The notes beneath the pieces are model-generated. The model was given only the letters and a program-made list of their open reading frames with translations, was not told the origin of the DNA and searched no databases. Shown one piece after another: positions 26,408 to 35,723 of a stretch of DNA of 64,000 nucleotides. Made by a program: the position numbers and the translations under genes. Positions within the stretch are counted from its first letter, which is position 1. Every line of letters starts with the position of its first letter. The stretch lies in assembly GCA_016191815.1 (NCBI GenBank), contig JACPVI010000057.1, forward strand, positions 1-64,000. Reading direction: 5' to 3'. This stretch comes from Myxococcales bacterium (GTDB lineage: Bacteria; Myxococcota; Myxococcia; Myxococcales; Myxococcaceae).

Positions 26408-28834
26408 CTAGCGATTGATCAACTCGCGCCAGTTATCCGGCAGCAGGTGCGCCACCGCCTCGGGGTTCTCGAGGCTGTTGACGTACAGCTTGAGCACCAC
26501 GTCGTTGGGGACGTGGGGGTTGAAGGTGCCCTTGGCGTTCCAGTCGGGCTTGCCTTCGACCCCCCAGAGGAAGTCCCACTGCCCGCTGATCACCCCGGAG
26601 TTGATCGGCTTTCGGTTCTCGTCCAGCTCCATCCAGAACTGGAGCCCGCCGTAGGTGGAGCCCTTGTTGCCCAGGTTGAAGTAGTAGAGGTTGTCGGGAT
26701 CCTTCACCTTGCCGCGGTAGCCGGTGAGGGTGGATGGATCCGCCGGCGCCCAGCTCGGCTTGTCGGCGGCGTTGGCCGGCCACCGCTTGATCTCCTCGAT
26801 GGTGCGGGTGCCGTTGGCGACCGAGGAGCCGGTCCAGGAGTCGGCGGCGAAGATGCCCTTGTTCCTGACGATGTAGGCCAGGGCCTCCTCGGCGAGCACC
26901 TCGTTCAGGTCCTCCCTCACCAGGTAGCTCACCTCGGAGAGGGGCACGCGCTTGGCCTCGCCGCGCACGGTGGTCATCGCGACCTCGCCCAGGATGGGGC
27001 GTTCGGCGCTGTTCTTGAGGACCAGGGTGCCGTCGGACTGCCGCTCCGCCTCGCGGAAGCTGAGCTTGGTCTTCAACGCGCCGGTCAGCTCGGTGCCGTC
27101 CTTGAGGACGATCTTGTCGTCGGGTTGCTGGCCGGTCACTGCGTCGGGCCGGGCGTTGGCGGCGCGGCGGATCTCCTGAATGTCCTCGGCCTTGATGTCC
27201 CGGTCCGAGCGGGCGCCGTCCGCTCCGAGCACGCTCACCAAGACGTTGCCCTTGGGAACCTCCGGGCTGTCCGGGGTGAGGACCATGGTGTCGCCGGTCC
27301 GGTAGGTGTCGGGCTTGTAGAAGTTCAGCTCGCCGCCGATCTTCCCCGCGAGCACGGTTCCGTCCTTGAGGTGGATCTGGTCCGGCTCGTCGTCGTAGCG
27401 GTTGCCGGCCTGGGTGGTCTCGGGGAACAGCTCGGTGAGCCGCCTGCCGACGATGAGGCGCACGTCGGCCGCGGTGAACTTGAACTCCTTCTCGCCCACT
27501 TTCAGGGTGGCGTCCTTCTGCGGCTGGGGGAAGCCGTACTTCATCGTCACCAGGCCCTGCATGGCGTTGCGGTCGCAGAAGCCCCACCAGCTCGCCGAGT
27601 AGCTCCCTTGAGCCTGGCCGTCGCCCTTCACGTTGCCCCTGGCGTCCTGGATGACGCAGGTCACCTTCGAGGGATCCACCACCGCTCCCGCCTCGTCCTT
27701 GAACACCGGCTTCCAGTGGTTCTCGCCGACGTTCTCCAGCTCGACCTTGAGGGCCTTCTTGGTCTCGTCGTGGATGGGTACCAGCTTCTCCCCCCGCGCC
27801 TTGTTGAGGGAGACGAAGTTGCCCCAGGCGTAGAAGTCGACCTTGAGGTCCACCGACGGATCCAGCGTGCGCTTGCCGACCGCGCGCTCGTCGGAGAGGA
27901 GCTTCTTGGCGAAGTCCACACCGGTGGAGCGGATGGCCGACGCCTCGGCGAAGGTGGAGGACGGCTTGGTGTTGCCGGTCTCCTCGCCGACGATCCAGTT
28001 GAGCGGGCTCTTCTTCTCGAAGGCCTCGGCGTTGGCCGGCTTGCCGAGCGCGGCCAGGTACTCGTCGACCTTCTTGGCGGTGCCGACGAACTCGCCGTTC
28101 ATGCTCATGTAGGCCGACCAGGACTTGTTCCTGTCGATCTCGAAGCTTCCCTCGGGCCGCTCGGGGTCGGTGCCCCAGGCGATCTCCCAGGCAGTGCCGA
28201 GCAGGTCGTCGTCCGGATCGGCGGCGCCGTAGGTCTTCGCCGCGGGCTTCTCGAAGAAGGCCTCCAGGAGGGCCTGCCGCGCCTGGACCACCTCCGGCCC
28301 GGAGCCGGCGGCGTTGATCACCTTCGCGTAGTCCTCGAGCAGGTGGAGCAGCTTCTTGGCGCGCTCGTCCTCGGAGAGCCGCGGGTTCTCGAAGAGCTCC
28401 GCCTTGCGCTGGTTGTACTCGTGGTTGAACACCGCCGCGGTGTGCTCGAGCTTGATGTTTGGCGTGCGGCCGATGTGGCGCGAGAGGTTGCCCTCGATGG
28501 TCCCGTGGGGAACCTCGCCGATCGCCTCGCGCCCCTGGCCGCCGCCGGCGTGCACGGTGCGGATGTCGAGCACCTGCTCCAGCCTGCGGACGCCGTCGTC
28601 GGTGAGGAGGTTTCGCCAGTCGCTCTCCAGAAGGTGCTTGAGGGCGGAGGTCTCGAAGGTGTCCACCTCGCGCGGCTGGCCGGCGGGGACGGGCGAGGCC
28701 TCGGCTTCGGTGATTCGGTTTTCCTTGGCGTACTTGACCAGCTCGTCCACCCGGTTGGCGTCGACCAGGTCGAGGCCGCCGCGGGTGAGGTTGTCCCAGA
28801 AGAAGCGCTGGATGGGATTTCGGATATCGGGCAT
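26408..28834 (-). CDS. large transglutaminase-like (TGase-elicitor-like) protein
   Basis: An 808-residue protein without signal peptide. Centrally, SWWGFCDRNAMQGL places a Cys at a helix start as in transglutaminase-like enzymes. C-terminally, the block with FWMELDENRKPINSG and GQWDFLWGVEG resembles the end of elicitor-type transglutaminases. Between them are two copies of a small beta motif, DQIHLKDGTVLAGK and DKIVLKDGTELTGA. The helical N-terminus (about 1-120) has an EF-hand-like rhythm (ENRITEAEA). The small gene upstream is 24 nt away and likely cotranscribed. The enzyme class is inferred from memory of the family, not from an alignment. Confidence 0.55.
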   Translation of the reverse strand: MPDIRNPIQRFFWDNLTRGGLDLVDANRVDELVKYAKENRITEAEASPVPAGQPREVDTFETSALKHLLESDWRNLLTDDGVRRLEQVLDIRTVHAGGGQGREAIGEVPHGTIEGNLSRHIGRTPNIKLEHTAAVFNHEYNQRKAELFENPRLSEDERAKKLLHLLEDYAKVINAAGSGPEVVQARQALLEAFFEKPAAKTYGAADPDDDLLGTAWEIAWGTDPERPEGSFEIDRNKSWSAYMSMNGEFVGTAKKVDEYLAALGKPANAEAFEKKSPLNWIVGEETGNTKPSSTFAEASAIRSTGVDFAKKLLSDERAVGKRTLDPSVDLKVDFYAWGNFVSLNKARGEKLVPIHDETKKALKVELENVGENHWKPVFKDEAGAVVDPSKVTCVIQDARGNVKGDGQAQGSYSASWWGFCDRNAMQGLVTMKYGFPQPQKDATLKVGEKEFKFTAADVRLIVGRRLTELFPETTQAGNRYDDEPDQIHLKDGTVLAGKIGGELNFYKPDTYRTGDTMVLTPDSPEVPKGNVLVSVLGADGARSDRDIKAEDIQEIRRAANARPDAVTGQQPDDKIVLKDGTELTGALKTKLSFREAERQSDGTLVLKNSAERPILGEVAMTTVRGEAKRVPLSEVSYLVREDLNEVLAEEALAYIVRNKGIFAADSWTGSSVANGTRTIEEIKRWPANAADKPSWAPADPSTLTGYRGKVKDPDNLYYFNLGNKGSTYGGLQFWMELDENRKPINSGVISGQWDFLWGVEGKPDWNAKGTFNPHVPNDVVLKLYVNSLENPEAVAHLLPDNWRELINR

Positions 28835-28858
28835 GGCGAATCTCCTCGCGATCGGCGG

Positions 28859-29143
28859 CTAGTAGCTGATCTTCCGGCTGGAGGGGCGGAACTGTCCCCC
28901 GGTCATGAAGCCTCGGACGTAGGGCGGGAACGGCGGGCGGGCGGTGCTGTCGCGGTGGAAGGAGCCGTCGGCCAGCTCCATCCAGCCGGGCTGTCCCGCG
29001 CCGCCCAGCTCGCCGCCTCCTTCGATCTCGCCCTCGGGCACGAAGCGCCCCTCATGGATTCGCCCGCGCACGAAGAGGAACTCCTTCGGCGGCTCCTGCT
29101 GAACGACCTTGCCCGTGGAAAGCTCGAGGTAGCCCATGCTCAT
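28859..29143 (-). CDS. small protein with internal duplication
   Basis: A 94-residue protein with two related halves. GYLELSTGKV, then EFLFVRGRIHEGRFVP, is echoed by GWMELADGSF, then PPYVRGFMTGGQFRP. Each half looks like a small beta unit of about 40 residues. No signal peptide is visible. It precedes the transglutaminase-like gene by 24 nt, which suggests a chaperone, inhibitor or substrate for it. I do not recognise the family. Confidence 0.6.
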   Translation of the reverse strand: MSMGYLELSTGKVVQQEPPKEFLFVRGRIHEGRFVPEGEIEGGGELGGAGQPGWMELADGSFHRDSTARPPFPPYVRGFMTGGQFRPSSRKISY

Positions 29144-29467
29144 CTGTCCTCCGGCGGTGAAGTGGGGGCCCCGCCCCCGGGGGCCGGCACCCTACCACAG
29201 GCAGGCGGGCGAGCGCCCGAAAGCTCAGGCCGCGAAGGCGAGCTCTTCCGGGAGGCGAGTGGCGCCGAGGTCGAACCGCCGGACGCGCTGGACAAGGCGC
29301 CGGCCTCCTGGGCCCGCCAACAGCCGCGGCACCAAGCAGCCAGGTCGTGCCACGCGGAGGATGCTCGACGGCCTGCCGGCCCGGGGATCGATCGTCCTTG
29401 CAAGGCTGGTCGCAGTCGAACTAACAATGAACTGATAATTCAAAAAGTTTTGTTAGTTGTCCGGTCC
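29144..29467. other. intergenic region upstream of fic
   Basis: 324 nt without a convincing gene between the divergent small-protein gene and fic. The left two thirds are GC-rich and featureless. The right end (29419-29460) drops sharply to A/T-rich sequence and holds a 9-bp inverted repeat. A 72-codon minus-strand frame here has no supporting features. Confidence 0.5.
29419..29458. promoter_or_regulatory. inverted repeat before fic, probable operator
   Basis: Perfect arms AACTAACAA (29419-29427) and TTGTTAGTT (29450-29458) are separated by 22 nt of A/T-rich DNA, ending 9 nt before the fic ATG. A loose -35 (TTGCAA at 29398) and -10 (TAACAA at 29422) would place the left arm on the promoter, fitting repression. 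Confidence 0.5.
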
Positions 29468-30811
29468 ATGAGGATTCCCGAATCTCCGCCTGACCCTGCC
29501 CAATTCTTCCAATCGATCTTCGCGTCTCCCGACCGCCTCCGCGCCTTCTTCGCCCGACGGCACGGGGCCGAGGTCGATGGGGAGTACTTGCACTGGGATG
29601 AGCTGCGCCACCGTGAACCGCCCGACGGCATGACTCGCCAGGAGTGGTGGCTCGAGCTGTTCCAGGCGCGGAATCACCTCTGGGGGGAGCTTCCCCTCAA
29701 GGACAAGCACGGAAGGGCATTCGGGTTCTCCCGTTCGGACGGCGTTCTTCGCGGGTTGCACGAGCTCGATCGGGAATTTGGAGCTCGCCGCGTGGAGATG
29801 GCAGACCCCCACCTCGCGAGCCGCGAAACCCGCGACCGATACCTCATTCGATCGCTCATCGAGGAGGCAATCACCTCGAGTCAACTGGAAGGCGCCTCGA
29901 CCACGCGAAAGGTCGCGAAGGAGATGCTCCTCTCCGGGAGGCGCCCGCGCAACCGCGACGAGCGCATGATCGTCAACAACCTTCGCGCCATGGAGTTCCT
30001 CCGCGGGAAGACGAAAGAGCCGTTGTCGCGCGCGCTCCTTCTAGAGCTGCACGAGATGCTCGCGGAGGGCACTCTCGGCCCCAACGAGGCAGGGAGATTC
30101 AGGCGTTCGGACGAGCACGTCTCGGTGCGGGATCTCGGCGATGGCCAGGTTCTGCACGTTCCGCCTGATGCCAGCGAGCTGCCCGCCCGCGTGGACGCGT
30201 TGTGCAAGTTCGCGAACGAAGAGTCGGAGGGCGCATTCCTCCACCCCGTTGTACGCGCCATCGTGCTTCACTTCGCGCTTGCGTACGATCATCCCTTCAC
30301 CGACGGCAACGGCCGCACAGCTCGCGGACTCTTCTACTGGAGCATGCTCCGCCAGGACTACTGGTTGGCGGAATTCCTCTCGATCTCGCGAGTGATTCAG
30401 AGAGCCCCCGGCCAGTACAGCCGCGCGTTCCTGCACTGCGAGAACGGCCCCAGCGACGTGACCTACTTCATCTTGCACCAGCTCGGGGTGATTCGCCGCG
30501 CCAACGAGGATTTGCGCCTTTACCTCGAGAGCAAGGCGAGGGAGCTGCGCGAGACAGAGCAGCTGATGAAGGACGCCGAGGCCTTCAACCACCGGCAGCG
30601 AGCGTTGCTGGCTCACGCGCTGCGACATTCCCGGGCCCGTTACAGCATCGAGGGCTTCCGCAGAGAGCATGGCGTCGTGTACATGACCGCCCGGCGGGAT
30701 CTGCTCGACCTTGCCGACGCCGGCTACCTCCGGAAGCGAAAGATCGGCCGGGCCTTCTACTTCGACGTTCCCCCGGACCTCGAACGGCGACTCAGGAGCC
30801 GGCGTCGCTGA
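29468..30811 (+). CDS. fic: Fic family protein, class II, with winged-helix C-terminus
   Basis: A 447-residue Fic protein that should transfer AMP to hydroxyl side chains of target proteins. The active-site loop HPFTDGNGRTARG starts at His275. A complete inhibitory motif, SxxxEG (Ser137 to Gly142, SSQLEG), precedes the Fic core, so the enzyme is class II and self-inhibited. The last 75 residues form a winged helix (YSIEGFRREHGVVYMTARRD), typical of Fic proteins that control transcription. An inverted repeat lies just before the gene, and the region is A/T-richer than its surroundings, which hints at transfer. Confidence 0.92.
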   Translation: MRIPESPPDPAQFFQSIFASPDRLRAFFARRHGAEVDGEYLHWDELRHREPPDGMTRQEWWLELFQARNHLWGELPLKDKHGRAFGFSRSDGVLRGLHELDREFGARRVEMADPHLASRETRDRYLIRSLIEEAITSSQLEGASTTRKVAKEMLLSGRRPRNRDERMIVNNLRAMEFLRGKTKEPLSRALLLELHEMLAEGTLGPNEAGRFRRSDEHVSVRDLGDGQVLHVPPDASELPARVDALCKFANEESEGAFLHPVVRAIVLHFALAYDHPFTDGNGRTARGLFYWSMLRQDYWLAEFLSISRVIQRAPGQYSRAFLHCENGPSDVTYFILHQLGVIRRANEDLRLYLESKARELRETEQLMKDAEAFNHRQRALLAHALRHSRARYSIEGFRREHGVVYMTARRDLLDLADAGYLRKRKIGRAFYFDVPPDLERRLRSRRR

Positions 30812-30819
30812 GGGGCTTC

Positions 30820-30846
30820 CGTTCGCGGTGAGCCTGTCGAACCGCG
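30820..30846. repeat. dispersed GTGAGCCTGTCGAAC-type palindrome
   Basis: CGCGGT (30824-30829) and ACCGCG (30841-30846) flank GAGCCTGTCGA. The core GGTGAGCCTGTCGAACC matches a repeat that I know to be scattered in many bacterial genomes, usually just after stop codons. Here it is 10 nt after the fic stop. Confidence 0.5.
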
Positions 30847-30860
30847 TTCTGAGCAACCTG

Positions 30861-33089
30861 TCAGCGGGTGAACTGGCACCCCCCGCTCCAGCTTCCGTCG
30901 GAGCTCTGGGCCGGCGCCGGGCAGATCCCGCCGTTGTAGGGCTTGGGGTAGCTCGTGAAGGCGGTGCGGATGCGGTAGGGCATGTCCGCGTAGGAGCTGC
31001 GGTCGACCGCCACCACGTTGATGTAGAAGCGGCCTCCCTTCACGAAGCGGCGCTCGAAGCAGAAGCACCCCCACGCCAGCGCGGTCACCGTGGTGCGGGT
31101 GGCGTCCGAGCTGCGGCTGTAGACCGGCTGGAAGGGCGCTCCCGCCACGCCGGCGCTGTGCCAGGCGCCCAAGTCGCCGCCCTTGTAGCCAATCTTCCGC
31201 GCCACCACCGAGCAGGAGCTGGTCGAGTTGTTCCCGTCGCAGAACTCCAGCTCCAGCACCACGTCATAGGGCGCGCCGCCGCCGGCGTGGTCGATCTCCC
31301 ACTGCAGCTCCCAGGTGCGGTCCGTCGGGTCAGGGATGCCCGCAGGGAACACCAGCTCGTACCGATCGCGGTCGGAGACGATGGCGTCATAGTCCCAGCC
31401 GCTGCGCACGCCCTGGCCGCGGTCGTAGTCGAAGTTCCGCCAGTACCCGTGCCCGAACGACAGCCTCCCGGTCAGCTCGAAAGCGGGACCGGACGGCGGC
31501 ACCGGGAAGCCGGAGGCAGCCGCATCCTCCGCGATGGCGCGGCTGACCGTGCCGGGCCGGCTCTCCTCGTCGGGGTCCGTCCGCCACTCCACCCGGAGCT
31601 GGAACTCCTTGTCGTCGGCGTAGTCGTTGCTCTCGTCCTCGAAGAGCACGTAGGTGCGGACGGTGGAGGAGTGCGGCGCCACCGGCAGCGCGCCCTCGAA
31701 GTTCCGGATGTTCGCGAAGTCCGAGTCCTCCTCGCGCGAGGAGCGCATGCACCTGGGCGGCGTGAGCGAGCAATAGTCGTCGATGAGGCCGTTGGTGAAG
31801 TCGCCCGCCTCCTTCCGGGGGCAGACGTTGTCGTTGGTCTTGCAGGCCTGGATCCTGTCCGCCAGCGTCGCCCCCTGGTTCACCACGGTGAATACCCGGA
31901 GCTGCCGGTCCACCGCGCCAGGCAGCGCCGGGAAGCGGCCGCCGGTCGAGCTGGGGGTGACCTTGTAATAGAAGACCGTCGGCCTGCTGGTGGCCGCGAG
32001 GTCGAAGGCGAACCACTCCGCGTCGGGAGTGCGCTCCAGCCGGCCGGTGAACACCTGCGCCGAGCCACCCGGGGCCCCGAGGGAGACCACCTTCGGGTCA
32101 TCGAAGGAGTCGTTGGGCTCGTTCGAGTCCAGCTCGTCCAGGAGCTTCACCTCCACCGAGTACTGCAGCCGCAGATCTCCCGGCACTGGCCCGGCGGTGC
32201 CGATGCCCGCATAGCCGCGGACGAGCAGGGTGTAGGCCCCTCCGGTGACCAGCCGCGCCGATGCCAGCTCGAGCGGGAGGAACTCGTTGAGCACCCGGCC
32301 TTCGGAGACCTGGGTGCCTTGCGGATCCAGCACCACGAACTCCACCCGGAACGGCGGCGGAGGGGTCAGCTTCGGCCCCGAGACGCGGAGGTAGAGGATC
32401 TTCCTCGCGTTCGGCGCCTGGAAGGAGAAGCGGTCCACGTCCCCGGCGGTGGCCAGGTAGCCCGCCTGCGTCCCGGCCAGCGCGGCGCCTTGCGGAGAGA
32501 GCGGAATCGCCGTCGGCTTCTCGTCGTTCGGCTCGTTCACGTCGGGGTTCTCCACCACCTCCACCTTGAGCGAGTACGGATTGCGGGCGTCGAAGGCGTT
32601 CCTCGGCGACCCATCCGCCACGTGGATCAGGAGCTGCGCCCCCGACTCGCCGAACGGCACGATGAGATCGATCGGCCGGGGAGCGGCCTGCCCGTGGGCG
32701 TCCACTCCGCGGGTGAGGCTGGTGGTGCCGTCCTTCCTGAGCACGTTCACCGCCAGCTCCACCGCGGTGTTGGGGGCGCTGTACCCGGCGCTCACGTGCA
32801 GGAGGCTCCGCGGGGTGAGGTTTGCCGGCAGCTTCACGGTGAACCAGTCCTGGTCCTTGGACAGGCCGATCAGCTCCAGCCGCGCCTTTCCCACTGCCAG
32901 CTCGCAAGCAGGATCGGCGAGCGCCTCCTCCTTGGTGTTGCAGACGTCTGGGGGCGGGACCCACTCCGGAGCCAGCTCCTCCTCTTCCTGAGGCGGAGGC
33001 GGCTCGCAGGAGGTAGCGACCGCGAACAACCCAGTGAGGATCAACAGCGAGCCGACCAGCGGATGCGGCGTGCAGACGCGCTGAGACAT
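30861..33089 (-). CDS. large beta-rich lipoprotein
   Basis: A 742-residue lipoprotein (lipobox VATSC followed by EPPPPQ). The mature chain contains repeated PPC-like beta domains, each announced by NEPND (VNEPNDEKPTAI, SNEPNDSFDDPKVV) with DVDRFSF or DAEWFAF strand motifs. The C-terminal 250 residues are Cys-containing and unlike known domains. It is probably a surface protein; PPC units often assist secreted hydrolases but none is fused here. A 270-nt gap separates it from the divergent kinase operon at 33360. Confidence 0.7.
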   Translation of the reverse strand: MSQRVCTPHPLVGSLLILTGLFAVATSCEPPPPQEEEELAPEWVPPPDVCNTKEEALADPACELAVGKARLELIGLSKDQDWFTVKLPANLTPRSLLHVSAGYSAPNTAVELAVNVLRKDGTTSLTRGVDAHGQAAPRPIDLIVPFGESGAQLLIHVADGSPRNAFDARNPYSLKVEVVENPDVNEPNDEKPTAIPLSPQGAALAGTQAGYLATAGDVDRFSFQAPNARKILYLRVSGPKLTPPPPFRVEFVVLDPQGTQVSEGRVLNEFLPLELASARLVTGGAYTLLVRGYAGIGTAGPVPGDLRLQYSVEVKLLDELDSNEPNDSFDDPKVVSLGAPGGSAQVFTGRLERTPDAEWFAFDLAATSRPTVFYYKVTPSSTGGRFPALPGAVDRQLRVFTVVNQGATLADRIQACKTNDNVCPRKEAGDFTNGLIDDYCSLTPPRCMRSSREEDSDFANIRNFEGALPVAPHSSTVRTYVLFEDESNDYADDKEFQLRVEWRTDPDEESRPGTVSRAIAEDAAASGFPVPPSGPAFELTGRLSFGHGYWRNFDYDRGQGVRSGWDYDAIVSDRDRYELVFPAGIPDPTDRTWELQWEIDHAGGGAPYDVVLELEFCDGNNSTSSCSVVARKIGYKGGDLGAWHSAGVAGAPFQPVYSRSSDATRTTVTALAWGCFCFERRFVKGGRFYINVVAVDRSSYADMPYRIRTAFTSYPKPYNGGICPAPAQSSDGSWSGGCQFTR

Positions 33090-33359
33090 GCCTTGTCGCT
33101 CGCTTGGGGAGTGGCCCCCCCTTTCTCGGAGCCATTCGCCCGCAAGAGTCAGGGCAACATCCATGCCCTCGAAGCCGGCTCCCAACCCCGCGGTTCCACG
33201 GCGGCAACCGGCGCGCCCGGGCGAGTGTGGAGCCCAGGTGACCGGCCTGGGTGCGCCGCCCCACTCCATGTGGGATGTCGCGAGCCTTGACACCGGCGGC
33301 TCCGCCGGACTTCCACGGGCAGCGTCGGTCACTACCTTGTTCCGAAGGAGCGCGAGGGC

Positions 33360-35723
33360 ATGCAGCTTGACCAGGAAGCCCACGGCTCTCCCCCGGGCCG
33401 GTTCGAGAGCGCGGTGACGGCCATCGCCGGCGCGCTGGACCAGCTTCCCGCCGCTGCTTGGGCCACCGACCGCCAGCTCCGCATCCGCTTTTGCCTCGGG
33501 CGCGCGCTCGAGCGGGTGGGCGTCCGCTCCTCCGATCTCCTCGGGCGCACCGTCGATGAGCTGGTGCAGGACCAGGGGCACGCCTCCGAGTTGCTCGAGG
33601 CCCACCGCCGCGCGCTCGAAGGGGAGCTGCGGCGATGCGAGTGCTCCTTCCGGGGGAGGGTTTTCGAGGTCCAGGTCGGGCCCTTTCGCGACGAGGCGGG
33701 GGAGCTGGCAGGCTGCCTCGCCGCGCTCTTGGACGTGACCGAGCGAAAGGCTGCCGAGGAAGCAAGTCGCACCGCCGCCCGGCGGATGGCCGAGGCCGAG
33801 CGCGTCGCGGGGGTCGGAAGCTGGGAGTGGGACCCGCACGCCAACCGAGTGGTGTGGACGGAAGAGCTGCACCGGCTCCATGGGCTCAGGCCGGGAGAGT
33901 TCGCCGGCACCTACGAGGCCTTCCTCGAGCGCGTCCACCCCGACGACCGGGAGTCGGTGGGGCGGGGCGTCGCCCAGGCGCTGGAACGTCCCGGCCCGTT
34001 CTCGTTCGAGCACCGTACGGCCTGGCCGGACGGCACGGTGCGGATCCTCTCGGTGCGCGGCGACGTCCTCTGCGACTCGGAGGGCCGGCCGGTCCGGATG
34101 ATCGGCGCCTGCCACGACATCACCGACAGGAGGAAAGCCGAGCAGGCGAGGGAGCGGGCGCTCTCGCTGCTCCAGGCCACTCTCGAGTCGACCGCGGATG
34201 GAATCCTGGTGGTCGACCGGCAGGGAAAGTTCGCGAGCTACAACGAGCAGTTCGCCACCATGTGGCGGATCCCCCGGGAGATCCTCCTCGCGGGAGACGA
34301 TGCTCGAGCGCTGGACTACGTGCTCTCCCAGCTCGTGGACCCGCAGGGATTCTTGCGGAAGGTCCAGCAGCTCTACGGCGAGCCCGAGGCCGAGAGCTTC
34401 GACGTGCTCAGGTTCGGGGACGGGCGCGTCTTCGAGCGGCTCTCCAAGCCCCAGCGTACAGGGAGGGAGATCGCCGGGCGAGTGTGGAGCTTCCGAGACG
34501 TCACCGAGCGGCGGCGAGTGGAGGCTGAAAGGGACCGCCTGCTCATCGCCGAGCGCGAGTCTCGCCTGGCCACCGAGCAGGCTGCCGACCGGTCTACGCT
34601 CTTGGCGGATGCGAGCCGCCTGCTTGCGTCCTTGGACCTCGAGGGCGCGCTCTCGGGAGCGGCCTGCCTCCTGGTGCCGCGATTCGCCGACTGGTGCGTG
34701 GTGGACATCGCCGAGGTCGACGGAGGGAGCCGGCGCCTGACGGTCGGCGTGGAGCCCGGCAAGAAAGACCTCGCCCAACAGCTCGAGCAGCGCCCGGAAG
34801 AGCCGATCGGCCCCCGCAGCGAGCTGGTGCGGGAGATCGGCCATCGCTCCAGCCGCGCGGTGCCGCTGGCGGTCGGCGGCCGGAAGGTCGGGACGCTCAC
34901 CTTGGTGCTCGCGGGCGAAGAACGCGCGCTGGGCCCCGAGGATCTCGCCATGCTGCAGGATCTCGCCGGGCGAACCGCGCTCGCCGCCGAGAACGCCCGG
35001 CTCTACCGGCGGCTCCAAGAGGCCCTGCGCGCCCGCGACGAGTTCCTCTCCATCGCCTCGCACGAGCTGCGCACGCCGCTCTCCTCGCTGTACCTGGCGG
35101 TGCAGGCCCTGGCCCGGTCCGAAGCGGAGCCCCGCACCTCCGCCGGCGGCGCGCTGTCCTCCCGCAGGCTCCTCGCCACCGTCCAGCGGCAGGCGAGGCG
35201 CCTGGAGAAGCTGATCGACGAGATGCTCGACGTCACCAGGCTCCAGGCGGGACGGGTAGATCTCGAGTCCGAGGAGTTGGACCTCGTCGAGCTCGCGCGG
35301 GAGGTGGTCGCCCGCTTCGAGCCGGAGGCCGAAGCCGCCCACACCGAGGTGCGGATCCTGGCCCGCGAGGCGGTGGTGGGACAGTGGGACCGCTCGCGCC
35401 TCGATCAGGTCATCTCCAACCTGCTTTCCAACGCCATTCGCTACGGCGAGAAGAAACCGGTGGACGTCTCGGTGGAACGCTGGGGTGACCGCGCGGTGCT
35501 CCAGGTGGTGGATCGGGGGATCGGAATCTCCCCAGAGCGGCTCCCGTACATCTTCGACCGCTTCGAGCGCGCCGTCTCCCCGCGTCACTACGGCGGCCTG
35601 GGGCTCGGCCTGTACATCGCCAGCCGCCTGGCGTCGCGGATGGGAGGCAGCCTGGCCGCCCGTAGCGAGCTGGGAAAGGGGTCCACCTTCACGGTGGAGC
35701 TTCCCATCGCGCGTGCGCAGTGA
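33360..35723 (+). CDS. PAS-PAS-PAS-GAF sensor histidine kinase
   Basis: A 787-residue cytoplasmic kinase. Three PAS units (about residues 20-130, 150-260 with GSWEWDPHANRVVW, and 270-390) are followed by GAF (about 400-545), HisKA with IASHELRTP and HATPase (NLLSNAIRYG, DRGIGIS, GLGLGLYIASRL). No membrane segment is visible. It is first in a four-gene overlapping operon: its stop overlaps the GTG start of the corrinoid-binding gene (GTGA). No receiver gene is in the operon, so its partner is elsewhere. The context suggests a signal tied to corrinoid or one-carbon metabolism. Confidence 0.9.
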   Translation: MQLDQEAHGSPPGRFESAVTAIAGALDQLPAAAWATDRQLRIRFCLGRALERVGVRSSDLLGRTVDELVQDQGHASELLEAHRRALEGELRRCECSFRGRVFEVQVGPFRDEAGELAGCLAALLDVTERKAAEEASRTAARRMAEAERVAGVGSWEWDPHANRVVWTEELHRLHGLRPGEFAGTYEAFLERVHPDDRESVGRGVAQALERPGPFSFEHRTAWPDGTVRILSVRGDVLCDSEGRPVRMIGACHDITDRRKAEQARERALSLLQATLESTADGILVVDRQGKFASYNEQFATMWRIPREILLAGDDARALDYVLSQLVDPQGFLRKVQQLYGEPEAESFDVLRFGDGRVFERLSKPQRTGREIAGRVWSFRDVTERRRVEAERDRLLIAERESRLATEQAADRSTLLADASRLLASLDLEGALSGAACLLVPRFADWCVVDIAEVDGGSRRLTVGVEPGKKDLAQQLEQRPEEPIGPRSELVREIGHRSSRAVPLAVGGRKVGTLTLVLAGEERALGPEDLAMLQDLAGRTALAAENARLYRRLQEALRARDEFLSIASHELRTPLSSLYLAVQALARSEAEPRTSAGGALSSRRLLATVQRQARRLEKLIDEMLDVTRLQAGRVDLESEELDLVELAREVVARFEPEAEAAHTEVRILAREAVVGQWDRSRLDQVISNLLSNAIRYGEKKPVDVSVERWGDRAVLQVVDRGIGISPERLPYIFDRFERAVSPRHYGGLGLGLYIASRLASRMGGSLAARSELGKGSTFTVELPIARAQ

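Noticed and set aside
29225-29443. 72-codon minus-strand frame in the fic upstream region
   Set aside because: No ribosome site, no domain, and it would overlap the probable operator and promoter of fic.
25598-30811. Very long plus-strand open frame (about 1700 codons) before fic
   Set aside because: Only its last 447 codons encode Fic; the rest is antisense to well-supported lipoprotein and transglutaminase-like genes and reflects high GC with few stops.
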